A stretch of 8,600 bases of DNA from Acidobacteriota bacterium. Lineage in GTDB: Bacteria > Acidobacteriota > Terriglobia > UBA7540. This document shows positions 1-6,680 of the stretch, one piece after another. Under the pieces are notes generated by a model. It had not been told where the DNA came from and did no database searches. It worked only from the letters and a program-made list of their open reading frames with translations. Location of the stretch: positions 1-8,600 of the forward strand of contig JAKASC010000097.1 of NCBI GenBank assembly GCA_021828245.1, given 5' to 3'. A program made the position numbers and the translations under genes. Each line of letters starts with the position of its first letter. The stretch's first letter is position 1.

Positions 1-529
1 AACGCCGAATAGCCTGGTGCTGCTGGATGAAGTCGGGCGAGGGACGGCCACGTTTGACGGCCTCGCCATCGCCTGGGCCGCCGTCGAACACCTACAAGAG
101 CGGATTCGCGCCAAAACGCTTTTTGCCACGCATTACCACGAGCTGACAGAGCTGGCGGACCTTTTGCCGGGAGTAAAAAACTACCACGTGGCGGTTAAAG
201 AATCGGGCTCAAATATCATTTTTTTGCGGAAAGTCGAGCCGGGAAGCGCCGACAAGAGCTACGGCGTGGAAGTCGCGCGACTGGCCGGGTTGCCGACGCG
301 GGTTGTCGAGCGAGCCCGTCAAATTCTGGAAACCCATGAACGGAATGAACACACGCTGACCGAACGGCTGGCCGAAAGCGAACCGGCATCCCAGCCCGTG
401 CAATTGACCGTCTTTACGCCTCTCAATGCGGATATCCTTCGAGCCATCGAAGACGCCGACCTCGACAACCTGCGGCCTATTGAGGCGCTCAATTTGCTTG
501 CTGAATTAAAAAAGCAAATCCGCTCATGA
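1..529 (+). CDS. mutS: DNA mismatch repair protein MutS, C-terminal part (5' end outside window)
   Basis: This is the end of the mismatch-recognition ATPase MutS, which binds mispairs and recruits MutL. The reading frame is open from base 2 and stops with TGA at 527-529, so about 175 C-terminal residues are present. The Walker B region reads LLDEVGRGTATFDG (bases 20-61), with the DE pair. It is followed by the family motif FATHYHELTEL and by the helix-turn-helix region YGVEVARLAGLP..VVERARQIL that packs in the ATPase dimer. The end (DNLRPIEALNLLAELKKQI) is the usual MutS1 C-terminal signature. MutS2 proteins lack this ending and carry a Smr domain, so this is MutS1. The Walker A loop and mismatch-binding domain lie upstream of the window. 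No defect is seen in the visible part. anmK follows within about 70 bases on the same strand and may be co-transcribed. Confidence 0.96.
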   Translation, partial: TPNSLVLLDEVGRGTATFDGLAIAWAAVEHLQERIRAKTLFATHYHELTELADLLPGVKNYHVAVKESGSNIIFLRKVEPGSADKSYGVEVARLAGLPTRVVERARQILETHERNEHTLTERLAESEPASQPVQLTVFTPLNADILRAIEDADLDNLRPIEALNLLAELKKQIRS

Positions 530-588
530 GCCAGTAGCAAATGCCGGGGGTGGCGTCGAGGCAGCGGGCGCGAAAGAGTCGGCGAGTC

Positions 589-594
589 GAGGAG
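589..594 (+). promoter_or_regulatory. Shine-Dalgarno GAGGAG that decides the anmK start
   Basis: GAGGAG lies six bases before a TTG codon at 601. The in-frame ATG at 541 has no comparable purine-rich element upstream (the preceding bases are the mutS stop and GCCAGTAGCAA). Starting at 601 also removes an arginine-rich 20-residue extension that is not typical of AnmK proteins, so TTG 601 is the preferred start. Confidence 0.6.
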
Positions 595-600
595 CTGGCT

Positions 601-1806
601 TTGCCCAAAAAGGTCTCCACCACGCGCTTGGCCATCGGACTCATCTCCGGCACCTCCGCGGATGGGGTGGACGCCGCGCTGCTTCAAATCGGCGGGCGTC
701 GCGGCGCGCCAGAGATTGAACTCATCGAGTTCACCTCCACGGAATATCCCGCGAGTGTCCGTCGGCGGGTCCTGCGAGCGGCCTCCGGCGAACCGGTTGG
801 CACCGGGGAAATCTCCCAGCTCAATTTTCTTTTAGGGGAAATCTTTGCCGAAGCGGCGCTCCGAGTTTGCCGACGCGCCCGAGCCCGCCCGAGTCAGGTC
901 GCGGTGATCGGCTCGCACGGACAGACGATTTATCACCAGGGCCAAGCACGCCGCGCAGCCGGACACGCTGTCCGCTCCACCCTCCAAATTGGCGAGCCGG
1001 CCATCATCGCCTGTCGAACCGGCGTGGCGGTGGTTGCGGATTTCCGCAAGGCGGATATCGCGGCTGGCGGGCAGGGCGCCCCCTTGGTGCCGCTGGTGGA
1101 TTACCTTTTGTTGTGGGATCGCCGTCAGGGAACCGTCGCGCTCAATATCGGCGGCATTGCCAACGTCAGCGTCATTCCGGCGGGGGCGCGGCCCTACGAG
1201 GTCACTGGGTTCGATACCGGCCCCGGCAACATGGTCATGGACGCCCTTGTGGAGCATGTCACGCGCGGGCGGGAACATTTTGACCGTGACGGCCACTGGG
1301 CGGCCGCCGGGATGGTGCTTCCAAACGTTGTCGGCCCCATTCTCCGCCTTCCTTATTTTCGCCGCTGGCCTCCAAAGAGTGCTGGCCGCGAGCAGTTCGG
1401 CGCGGCTTTCGTGCGCCGCTACTTCATCGAGAGACATCCGCAAGCTAACGCTTGTGACCTTGTCCGCACTGCCAACGAGCTGACGGCGCAGTCGGTGGCT
1501 CAAGCCCTCATCCGTTTTGTTCTTTCTCGCGTTAAGGTTCACCGCATCGTTGTTTCCGGGGGCGGAGCGCACAATTGCATCCTGATGGCGCGACTGCGCG
1601 AGCTTCTGCCGCAATTGAACGTTCACGTCTCGGACGACTTTGGTTTACCGGTGGACGCCAAGGAAGCCATGGCGTTTGCGATTCTTGCCGACCGCACGAT
1701 GCAGGGATTGCCCGGCAACCTCCCTTCGGTCACCGGCGCGCGGAGGGCTGTGGTCCTGGGCTCCGTCTCGCGCCCCGGCCCCGCCTCGCTGCCGGCTCGC
1801 CCCTAA
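601..1806 (+). CDS. anmK: Anhydro-N-acetylmuramic acid kinase
   Basis: AnmK opens the 1,6-anhydro ring of anhydro-MurNAc and phosphorylates it with ATP, giving MurNAc-6-phosphate in cytoplasmic peptidoglycan recycling. The 401-residue protein (from TTG 601) shows the family landmarks in order: the phosphate-binding loop IGLISGTSADGVDAAL near residues 12-27, GSHGQTIYH near 104-112, ADFRKADIAAGGQGAPLVP near 146-164, NIGGIANVSVI near 182-192, GFDTGPGNMVMDA near 203-215 (its Asp corresponds to the catalytic Asp of the family), PPKSAGREQF near 257-266, SGGGAHN near 319-325, and a C-terminal GLPVDAKEAMAFA. It is slightly longer than the typical ~370 residues because of a Pro/Arg-rich tail. If the ATG at 541 is used instead, the protein is 421 residues. 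It follows mutS in the same direction. Its stop codon overlaps that of the convergent DUF218 gene by four bases, leaving no room for a terminator between them. MurQ, the next enzyme of the pathway, is not in the window. Confidence 0.95.
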   Translation: MPKKVSTTRLAIGLISGTSADGVDAALLQIGGRRGAPEIELIEFTSTEYPASVRRRVLRAASGEPVGTGEISQLNFLLGEIFAEAALRVCRRARARPSQVAVIGSHGQTIYHQGQARRAAGHAVRSTLQIGEPAIIACRTGVAVVADFRKADIAAGGQGAPLVPLVDYLLLWDRRQGTVALNIGGIANVSVIPAGARPYEVTGFDTGPGNMVMDALVEHVTRGREHFDRDGHWAAAGMVLPNVVGPILRLPYFRRWPPKSAGREQFGAAFVRRYFIERHPQANACDLVRTANELTAQSVAQALIRFVLSRVKVHRIVVSGGGAHNCILMARLRELLPQLNVHVSDDFGLPVDAKEAMAFAILADRTMQGLPGNLPSVTGARRAVVLGSVSRPGPASLPARP

Positions 1807-2402
1807 ACACGAATGCCCAAATCCCACAAAGTCACGAGAATCATCTCACGCAAGGAATACATCCGACGCTCAAAGGGATCTGCTTCGATGGGGCTATTAG
1901 GAACCGGCGAAGCAAATGCCGTGATGCCGAAGGCTTTGAACATCAGTTTGATTCGATAGAGATGGAAGCCATCGCTGACCGCAAGACAGTCTCGAAGGCG
2001 GCGGGCCCGCAAAATGGACGTGATGGCCCGAACACTCTGATAGGTGGATTGGCTGTGTGTCTCCGCGATAATCTGGTGTTGTGCCACCCCTTGCTGAACC
2101 AAGTAATCCCGCCCCACGCCCCCCTCGGTGAAGTGCGGGTCACCGCCACTTCCTCCCGAGACGATGATGAGACGCGAAAGGCCGGCTTGATAAAGGGCGA
2201 AGGCATGATCGAGTCGCGCCTTGAAGACGGGCGAGGGTCGTCCGTCGTACTCCGCCGCGCCAAACACGACGATGGCGGGAGCTGGTCGCGTTTCATCTCG
2301 ATGAGCTTGTTGGCGGATGGCACGGTAGATTGAAACCTCGCACGCCGCAAAGGCCACGACCAGCAAAAAACCTGCGAGTAAAATCCAGTGGCGAGGTTGC
2401 AC
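1803..2402 (-). CDS. DUF218 (YdcF/SanA-like) membrane-anchored protein
   Basis: This is a 199-residue member of the DUF218 family (YdcF, SanA, ElyC relatives), whose members are often linked to envelope integrity; biochemical roles are poorly defined. An N-terminal hydrophobic segment (about residues 6-21, WILLAGFLLVVAFAA) should anchor it in the inner membrane. The soluble domain follows with family motifs: AIVVFGAAEYDGRPSPVF (43-60), RLDHAFALYQAG (63-74), LIIVSGG (78-84), GVGRDYLVQQGV (95-106), the acidic/polar signature ETHSQSTYQS (114-123), and AVSDGFHLYR (141-150). It starts at GTG (2400-2402), three bases after the tsaC stop, without a good Shine-Dalgarno, so translation probably depends on tsaC. 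No alternative upstream start is evident. The substrate cannot be read from the sequence. Confidence 0.88.
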   Translation of the reverse strand: MQPRHWILLAGFLLVVAFAACEVSIYRAIRQQAHRDETRPAPAIVVFGAAEYDGRPSPVFKARLDHAFALYQAGLSRLIIVSGGSGGDPHFTEGGVGRDYLVQQGVAQHQIIAETHSQSTYQSVRAITSILRARRLRDCLAVSDGFHLYRIKLMFKAFGITAFASPVPNSPIEADPFERRMYSLREMILVTLWDLGIRV

Positions 2403-2405
2403 AGG

Positions 2406-3035
2406 TTAGGGAAAAAGGTCCTTTAATTCGGATTCAGAGATGGCTCCGTGCCGGAGGATGCGCGGCTGCTCTCCGGTGAGATCAACCACCGTGGAGGCCG
2501 CGCGGCCGGCCGTCGGCCCCCCGTCCAGAATGAGCGGCAAGTTCTCGCCTATCTGCTGTTCAACTTCTTCTGCCTTGGAGCAAGGGGGATGCTCGGAAAG
2601 GTTGGCGCTCGTGCCCGTAATCGGTCGGCTCACCGCAGCGGTCAAGGCAACGACAAAGGGCGCGCGCGGCCATCGCAAGCCGACCTTGCCGGTGTTGGCA
2701 GTGACCTTGAGGGGAATCTGGCGCGAAGCCTGAACAACCATCGTCAGCGGCCCTGGCCAAAAACGTTCGGCCAGCGTAAAAAATAACCGTGGAGGGTCGC
2801 TCGCCAACTCGGCAGCCTGATCGAGCGATGCCACTAATAGAGGCAGCGGCCGGTCCGAACTTCGCCCCTTGATGCGAAACACCTCGCTCACCGCAGCCAG
2901 GTTAAAGGCATCGGCGCCGAGACCATAGTACGTGTCGGTCGGCATGGCGATGACTTTCCCGGAAAGAATCAGACGGCTGGCGCGTTCGAGAGCGTACTCA
3001 AATCGAGCCGGATCAATTTTAAGGGTTTCGGCCAT
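2406..3035 (-). CDS. tsaC: L-threonylcarbamoyladenylate synthase (TsaC/YrdC/Sua5 family)
   Basis: TsaC makes threonylcarbamoyl-AMP from threonine, bicarbonate and ATP, the first step of the universal t6A modification at position 37 of ANN-decoding tRNAs. The 209-residue protein carries the YrdC fold signatures: MPTDTYYGLGADA (31-43), the KGR..DRPLPLLV nucleotide and substrate loop (56-68), FWPGPLTMV (92-100), GLRWP (119-123), GTSANLS (141-147), STVVDL (181-186), and a terminal RHG (195-197). Its length matches the stand-alone YrdC/TsaC form without the Sua5 C-terminal domain. The ATG at 3033-3035 gives the normal N-terminus. It is the first gene of a two-gene minus-strand unit with the DUF218 gene three bases downstream. 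Immediately upstream lies a transposase relic. YwlC or Sua5 would be equally valid names; ortholog choice is not resolvable here. Confidence 0.94.
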   Translation of the reverse strand: MAETLKIDPARFEYALERASRLILSGKVIAMPTDTYYGLGADAFNLAAVSEVFRIKGRSSDRPLPLLVASLDQAAELASDPPRLFFTLAERFWPGPLTMVVQASRQIPLKVTANTGKVGLRWPRAPFVVALTAAVSRPITGTSANLSEHPPCSKAEEVEQQIGENLPLILDGGPTAGRAASTVVDLTGEQPRILRHGAISESELKDLFP

Positions 3036-3074
3036 CGAAGTTCCGGCGGAGCCGAGAGCCTGGCAGACCGGCTG

Positions 3075-3103
3075 ACGGTACCATAAGGCCGATGCCCGGT
3101 CAA
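3075..3103 (-). promoter_or_regulatory. Candidate promoter for tsaC-DUF218
   Basis: Read on the minus strand, TTGACC (3098-3103) resembles a sigma-70 -35 box. It is followed after 17 bases by TACCGT (3075-3080), a poor -10 hexamer (T, A and final T match) preceded by TGG as in extended -10 promoters. Transcription would begin about 30 bases before the tsaC ATG. The assignment rests on spacing and similarity only. Confidence 0.35.
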
Positions 3104-3179
3104 GGACTCCGGCACCACGACTTCCCTCATTTTCTCTACCACTGCCACGCGAACAGCAATTCCAACTCCAGGTTCGCGA

Positions 3180-3665
3180 CTGCCGTCGGCCAGTGCGTCA
3201 AAGCGGAGGAGCGGAATGCCGAAGAAGCGCCGCCGGATGATTAGCAGCTTCTCGCACAGGATGTTCAACTTCAGTTTCTGTCCCAGAAACGTGGCTGCAA
3301 AGTACGTGGCCGCAGTCACGAGCCCAGCCGGGTTCTTCAGCCGCTGATACCGCACAACTCGAATGTCTTCCACTTGACAGCCCTGTTTGAGGAAGCGAAA
3401 AGTGTCCTCAATTTTTCATCGCGTGAGATAGATTCGCACGATCCACCATAGGGTTTGCGAGTCCCGCACTCCCGAGAGGTTGGTCAGCAACCGCATCGGC
3501 TCTTCGCCAAAGCCCGCCATGACCACTGGCACTAGTTTTTCTTGGCGCCCCGGCCAACGAATCGGTTCGACCCCCCAAGCGCAGCTCCAGGATTCTCTGC
3601 TGGTCGTGTTCGAGCTTCACCACCCGCGCCAACACTTCGACGCGATCCAGTTCCCGCTTGCTCAT
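3180..3665 (-). pseudogene. Decayed IS4-family (DDE) transposase, C-terminal half
   Basis: Fragments in two frames on the minus strand join into one transposase-like sequence. The order is VKLEHDQQRILELRLG, then VEPIRWPGRQEKLVPVV, MAGFGEEPMRLLTNL, LWWIVRIYLTR, a stop, KIEDTFRFLKQGCQVEDIRV, and RYQRLKN..TYFAATFLGQKLKLNIL, ending near RFFGIPLLRFDALADG (about 3182). This resembles the IS4-type DDE transposases common in acidobacterial genomes, where YLTRW.IE..FRF.KQ surrounds the last catalytic Glu. Two lesions are visible. One extra base in the six-base C run at 3571-3576 (six G on the coding strand) changes frame. A TGA at 3416-3418 replaces the expected Trp before KIEDTF. The first ~15 residues at the 5' edge (from 3665, MSKRELDRVEVLARV) look more like the start of an ISNCY-type transposase, so the relic may be composite; that part is tentative. 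The N-terminal catalytic residues are missing. I saw no terminal inverted repeats or target duplication. The flanking bases 3666-3710 and 3036-3180 hold no gene. Confidence 0.72.
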
Positions 3666-3687
3666 CTTTGCTCGCCTTTTGGAAATT

Positions 3688-3705
3688 GGATATCCGCCTC
3701 GCTCG
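3688..3705. repeat. 18-bp direct repeat, copy 1 (noncoding)
   Basis: GGATATCCGCCTCGCTCG here is identical to bases 6019-6036 and lies in the same orientation. This copy sits just downstream of the hydroxylase large-subunit stop codon, between it and the transposase relic. Identity ends exactly at 18 bases on both sides. Confidence 0.6.
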
Positions 3706-3710
3706 AGGCT

Positions 3711-5930
3711 TCACGCCTTCAGGCCGTGAGGAACCAAGGGCAGCGAATAAAGATGAACGCCGGTGGCGTCTAGAATGGCGTTACGAATGGCCGGCGCAAT
3801 GCCGACGATGGGCGTTTCACCGGCGCCCGCGGAAGGCTGATCTTTGCGGTCAATGAGGATGACTTCGATTTCAGGAACGTCGCTGAAGCGCGGCACGCGA
3901 TAACGCGAGAAGCGATTATTCAGAATTTTTCCGTCTGCGAATTCGATCGCTTCAAACAGGGCGCCGCCCAGCCCCATGATGTTGGCGCCGACAATCTGGT
4001 TTCGCAGACCGTCGGGATTGACCACCGCGCCGCAATCAAACGCCGTCACCACGCGGCGCACGCGAACCTCGCCGCCGGGGCGTTCCAGGCCGATCTCGGC
4101 GAACGTGGCCACGTAGCCGCCTTTCTCAAACCCTCCGCCCATGCCGAAGCCGCGCTGGCGCGTGGTCTTTCGTCCTCTCCAACCGAATCGCTCCGCCGCC
4201 GCCTGGAAGACGGCCTTCAGGCGCTCATCCTTCAGGTTCTTGAGACGAAATTCAAGCGGGTCCATCTTCACTTGGCGCGCCACATCGTCCATGTGCGATT
4301 CGCGGGCAAAGTGATTGGCCGTCGCCGCAAGCGCCCGATACGATCCCTGGCGCAACGGCGAGCGCGTCGGGTGGAACTCGATCCGCTGGTTCGGAACCTC
4401 GTAAGGCGTGCGAATGGCCGACGGGCCGGAATTGTAATTGTGGAACTCCCAAGCCGTCAGCAGGCCGTTCGCGTTCGCGCCGCTCTTGATTTCGATCACC
4501 CCAGCCGGACGAAAATACGCCCACGTAAATTCCTCTTCGCGCGTCCAAACCAGCTTGACCGGCCGCCCGGCGGCTTTTGCCAGCCTGGCCGCCTCGACAG
4601 CCGCCTCGCCCGTGTGCTTTCCGCCGTAGGCCGAGCCCATATCCGGCATGAGCACGCGAACGCGAGTTTCAGGAAGATGAAATGCTTCCGCTAATTGGTT
4701 GCGGACGCCGAAGGGCCGTTGCGTGCCGGTCCAAACCGTGAGCTGACCGTCTTGCCATTCAGCGACCGCGGCGCGCGGCTCGAGCGGCGCATGAGCGATG
4801 TAGGCGATGGTGTAGGTAGCTTCCAACCGGTGTGCCGCCGAGGCAAGCGCCGGGCCGACCGCCCCGCGCTCCTCATTTGCGCCGAAAAAGCCGAGCTCCT
4901 CGCCGGGAGGGCCGGCCGGCTCGGCGTGCGCTTTCAAGTATTCAAAAAGATTTTGGTTGGAGGGTTGTGGCCCGCTCGGCAGCTTCCACTCGGCTTTAAG
5001 CGCCGCCAGCGCGCGCTCCGCTTCCGGTTCGCTCGGCGCGGCCACCCCCGCAAAATCGCCCTCTCGCACCACCACCACGCCGGGCATCGCCGTGGCCCCG
5101 GTGGCGTCGAAGGACTGAAGCGTGGCGCCAAAAGCGGGCGGTCGCAGAATCTTGCCAAAAAGCATTTGCGGCCGGCGAATGTCCGCGGGAAAATGGTGTT
5201 GTCCAGTCACAAACTCTAGGGCATTGACTTTGGGAACCGACTTTCCCTCCACCGTCCACTCGGTGGCGGGCCGCAGCCGATCCTGCGCGACAATCGCCTG
5301 AGCCAGCTCCCGCCCCCGCGCCAACTCACCGTATTCGAGGCTACGACCGCTTGAGGGATCGGAGACTTTGCCGTCGCTCGCAACCAGCCGCGCGGCGGAA
5401 ACCTTCCATCGCTTTGCCGCCATTTCCACCATCAACTCGCGGGCGGCCGCGGCCACTCGGCGAAGCTGCAAATTCATGGTCGGGGTGGTCCGGCTGCCAA
5501 ACGTGCCCATGTCGAAGGGCACTCGCGCCGTATCCCCCATCACCATGTGGATGGCCTCCATGCCGACTCGCAATTCTTCCGCCACCGCCTGCGTCAGCGA
5601 GGTGCGAATATTTTGTCCCACTTCCACCTTGCCCGTATAAACGGTGACCTTGCCGGTTTCGCCGATGTGCAGCCAGGCGCCGATGTTTTGAGGCAAAGGC
5701 TCTCCAAAATTGAATCGCCTCCCCTGGATTCCGCGCCGCGGCCTTCGCCGGACAAACCCTCCAGATTCCTGCGCGGCAGTCGGCCCGTCGTTGAGCAGAA
5801 AAATCGCCACGCCCGCGCCCATCAGCTTGAAGAACTCGCGACGCTCCAGCCCCAAGGGGCGCACGGGCGCTTCATCGAGTTCGTATCGTTCGATTTCGAC
5901 AACCGGATTACGGCCCCGAGGATCGCTCAT
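3711..5930 (-). CDS. Molybdopterin-binding large subunit of a xanthine dehydrogenase/IorB-type hydroxylase
   Basis: This is the 739-residue molybdenum-cofactor subunit of a molybdenum hydroxylase, most like the beta subunit of isoquinoline 1-oxidoreductase (IorB) and related aldehyde/xanthine dehydrogenases. Such enzymes hydroxylate N-heterocycles or oxidise aldehydes with water as oxygen source. A Tat-type signal, ERREFFKLMGAGVAIFLL (about 29-46), points to export of the folded enzyme. Other landmarks are GTFGSRTTPTMN, PDMGSAYGGKHTGE (cofactor-binding loop), PLRQGSYRA near 525-533, FGMGGGFEKGGY, MGLGGALFEA, and GAGETPIVGIAPAI near 702-715, whose Glu (about 705) is the family catalytic base. 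The start ATG (5928-5930) overlaps the stop of the [2Fe-2S] subunit as ATGA and has no clear Shine-Dalgarno, so translation is probably coupled. The frame is open a further 57 codons upstream, but this only shadows the small subunit. No FAD subunit or XdhC-type maturation gene is in the window. The substrate is unknown. Confidence 0.9.
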   Translation of the reverse strand: MSDPRGRNPVVEIERYELDEAPVRPLGLERREFFKLMGAGVAIFLLNDGPTAAQESGGFVRRRPRRGIQGRRFNFGEPLPQNIGAWLHIGETGKVTVYTGKVEVGQNIRTSLTQAVAEELRVGMEAIHMVMGDTARVPFDMGTFGSRTTPTMNLQLRRVAAAARELMVEMAAKRWKVSAARLVASDGKVSDPSSGRSLEYGELARGRELAQAIVAQDRLRPATEWTVEGKSVPKVNALEFVTGQHHFPADIRRPQMLFGKILRPPAFGATLQSFDATGATAMPGVVVVREGDFAGVAAPSEPEAERALAALKAEWKLPSGPQPSNQNLFEYLKAHAEPAGPPGEELGFFGANEERGAVGPALASAAHRLEATYTIAYIAHAPLEPRAAVAEWQDGQLTVWTGTQRPFGVRNQLAEAFHLPETRVRVLMPDMGSAYGGKHTGEAAVEAARLAKAAGRPVKLVWTREEEFTWAYFRPAGVIEIKSGANANGLLTAWEFHNYNSGPSAIRTPYEVPNQRIEFHPTRSPLRQGSYRALAATANHFARESHMDDVARQVKMDPLEFRLKNLKDERLKAVFQAAAERFGWRGRKTTRQRGFGMGGGFEKGGYVATFAEIGLERPGGEVRVRRVVTAFDCGAVVNPDGLRNQIVGANIMGLGGALFEAIEFADGKILNNRFSRYRVPRFSDVPEIEVILIDRKDQPSAGAGETPIVGIAPAIRNAILDATGVHLYSLPLVPHGLKA

Positions 5931-6397
5931 GAGGATTTGATGGTTGCGGCGCGCCGAAAGGCGGCCACGATTCTTGGATAGGTTCCGCAGCGGCAGAGAT
6001 TGCCTTGCATAAAACGCCGGATATCCGCCTCGCTCGGATGTGGGTTGGCCCGCAAAAACGCCACGCCGGTCATGATCATTCCCGGCGTGCAGTAGCCGCA
6101 CTGCAAGGCGCCTTCGTCGAGAAAGGCCTGTTGCAAGGGATGCAATTTGCCGTTGCGCGCCAGCCCTTCAATGGTGGTGATTTTTTTGCCGGCGGCGACG
6201 CCCACGGCGGTTTGGCAGGAGCGCCGCGGGAAGCCATTGAGGAGCACGGTGCAGGCGCCGCATTGCCCTTCCCCGCACCCGTATTTGGTTCCCGTCAGCC
6301 CGAGCTGGTCGCGCAGCACGGTCAACAGCGACGTTGCCGGCTCGGCGTCCACCGCCACGCGTTGACCATTGATCGTAAGGGAACGCACTCGGTGCAT
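5927..6397 (-). CDS. [2Fe-2S] small subunit of the molybdenum hydroxylase (IorA/CoxS-like)
   Basis: This 156-residue protein carries two [2Fe-2S] clusters that pass electrons from the molybdenum centre to an acceptor. The plant-ferredoxin-like N-terminal half has YGCGEGQCGACTV with Cys 41, 46 and 49, plus Cys 61 (RRSC). The C-terminal four-helix half has QCGYCTPGM (Cys 100, 103) and GNLCRCGTYP (Cys 135, 137). All eight ligands are present. The ATG at 6395-6397 (MHRVRSLTINGQ) gives the normal family length. The frame also opens at 6455-6457, adding an arginine-rich 20-residue stretch that I consider unlikely. The protein has no signal peptide and would be exported bound to the Tat-signal-bearing partner, as in other IorAB-type enzymes. 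It is the first gene of the operon and overlaps the large-subunit gene by four bases (ATGA). Confidence 0.93.
   Translation of the reverse strand: MHRVRSLTINGQRVAVDAEPATSLLTVLRDQLGLTGTKYGCGEGQCGACTVLLNGFPRRSCQTAVGVAAGKKITTIEGLARNGKLHPLQQAFLDEGALQCGYCTPGMIMTGVAFLRANPHPSEADIRRFMQGNLCRCGTYPRIVAAFRRAATIKSS
6019..6036. repeat. 18-bp direct repeat, copy 2 (inside the [2Fe-2S] subunit gene)
   Basis: This copy is identical to 3688-3705. Here the bases encode, on the minus strand, the SEADIRR segment before the last Cys pair of the iron-sulfur subunit, so this is the functional and probably original copy. Confidence 0.6.
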
Positions 6398-6483
6398 CGT
6401 TATCCGGCCTCTGTCGTCTGCGGACGCGCGCTCGCGCCTTCCGCTACGCCGCATCATCCCGGCACGCCGCCCTGCTTCCTGCG

Positions 6484-6512
6484 ATTATAGACCCGAATGC
6501 CCCAGGTTGGGG
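6484..6512 (-). promoter_or_regulatory. Candidate promoter and operator-like palindrome for the hydroxylase operon
   Basis: On the minus strand a perfect TATAAT lies at 6484-6489, about 87 bases before the [2Fe-2S] subunit ATG. No TTGACA-like -35 is found at 16-19 bases. That position is instead occupied by an inverted repeat, CCCCA-GGT-TGGGG (6500-6512), which could be a binding site for an activator or repressor. The -10 match is clear; its use is inferred. Confidence 0.4.
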
Positions 6513-6629
6513 TTACATCGAATTTTTAACTTCGGGGAACACCATTGCGCGGAAACTGCGGCAGCGCGCGTCGCCTGGCTGCCTTCGCCGCTTCCTCGGA
6601 AGGTTCAGCGCGGCCTAGCAACGGTTCTG

Positions 6630-6638
6630 TGGTAGGAT
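6630..6638 (+). promoter_or_regulatory. Candidate extended -10 promoter of purB
   Basis: TGGTAGGAT has the TGn extension followed by a -10-like TAGGAT, 42 bases before the purB ATG. No -35 hexamer is evident at the standard distance. A near-identical TGGTAGAAT precedes the next gene at 8120-8128. An AAGGA at 6664-6668 is a plausible but distant (12 bases) Shine-Dalgarno for purB. The rest of 6398-6680 contains no gene that I can support. Confidence 0.35.
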
Positions 6639-6680
6639 GACCGTTCGCACGCTCAAATCCACCAAGGAAATTGAACTCGC

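Noticed and set aside
832..1626. Long minus-strand open frame (264 codons) inside anmK
   Set aside because: It is antisense to a clearly conserved gene, has no recognisable motifs, and is expected from GC-rich codon bias.
1575..2333. Plus-strand open frame of 252 codons across the anmK end and the DUF218 gene
   Set aside because: It overlaps two supported genes, its sequence has no family features, and it is a shadow of the minus-strand gene.
3711..3729. Hairpin TCACG...CGTGA over the large-subunit stop as a terminator
   Set aside because: The stem is short and imperfect, and no T run follows on the minus strand.
5931..6101. 57-codon upstream extension of the hydroxylase large subunit
   Set aside because: It lies wholly inside the [2Fe-2S] subunit gene in another frame. 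The ATG at 5928-5930 gives the coupled ATGA overlap and places the Tat signal near the N-terminus.
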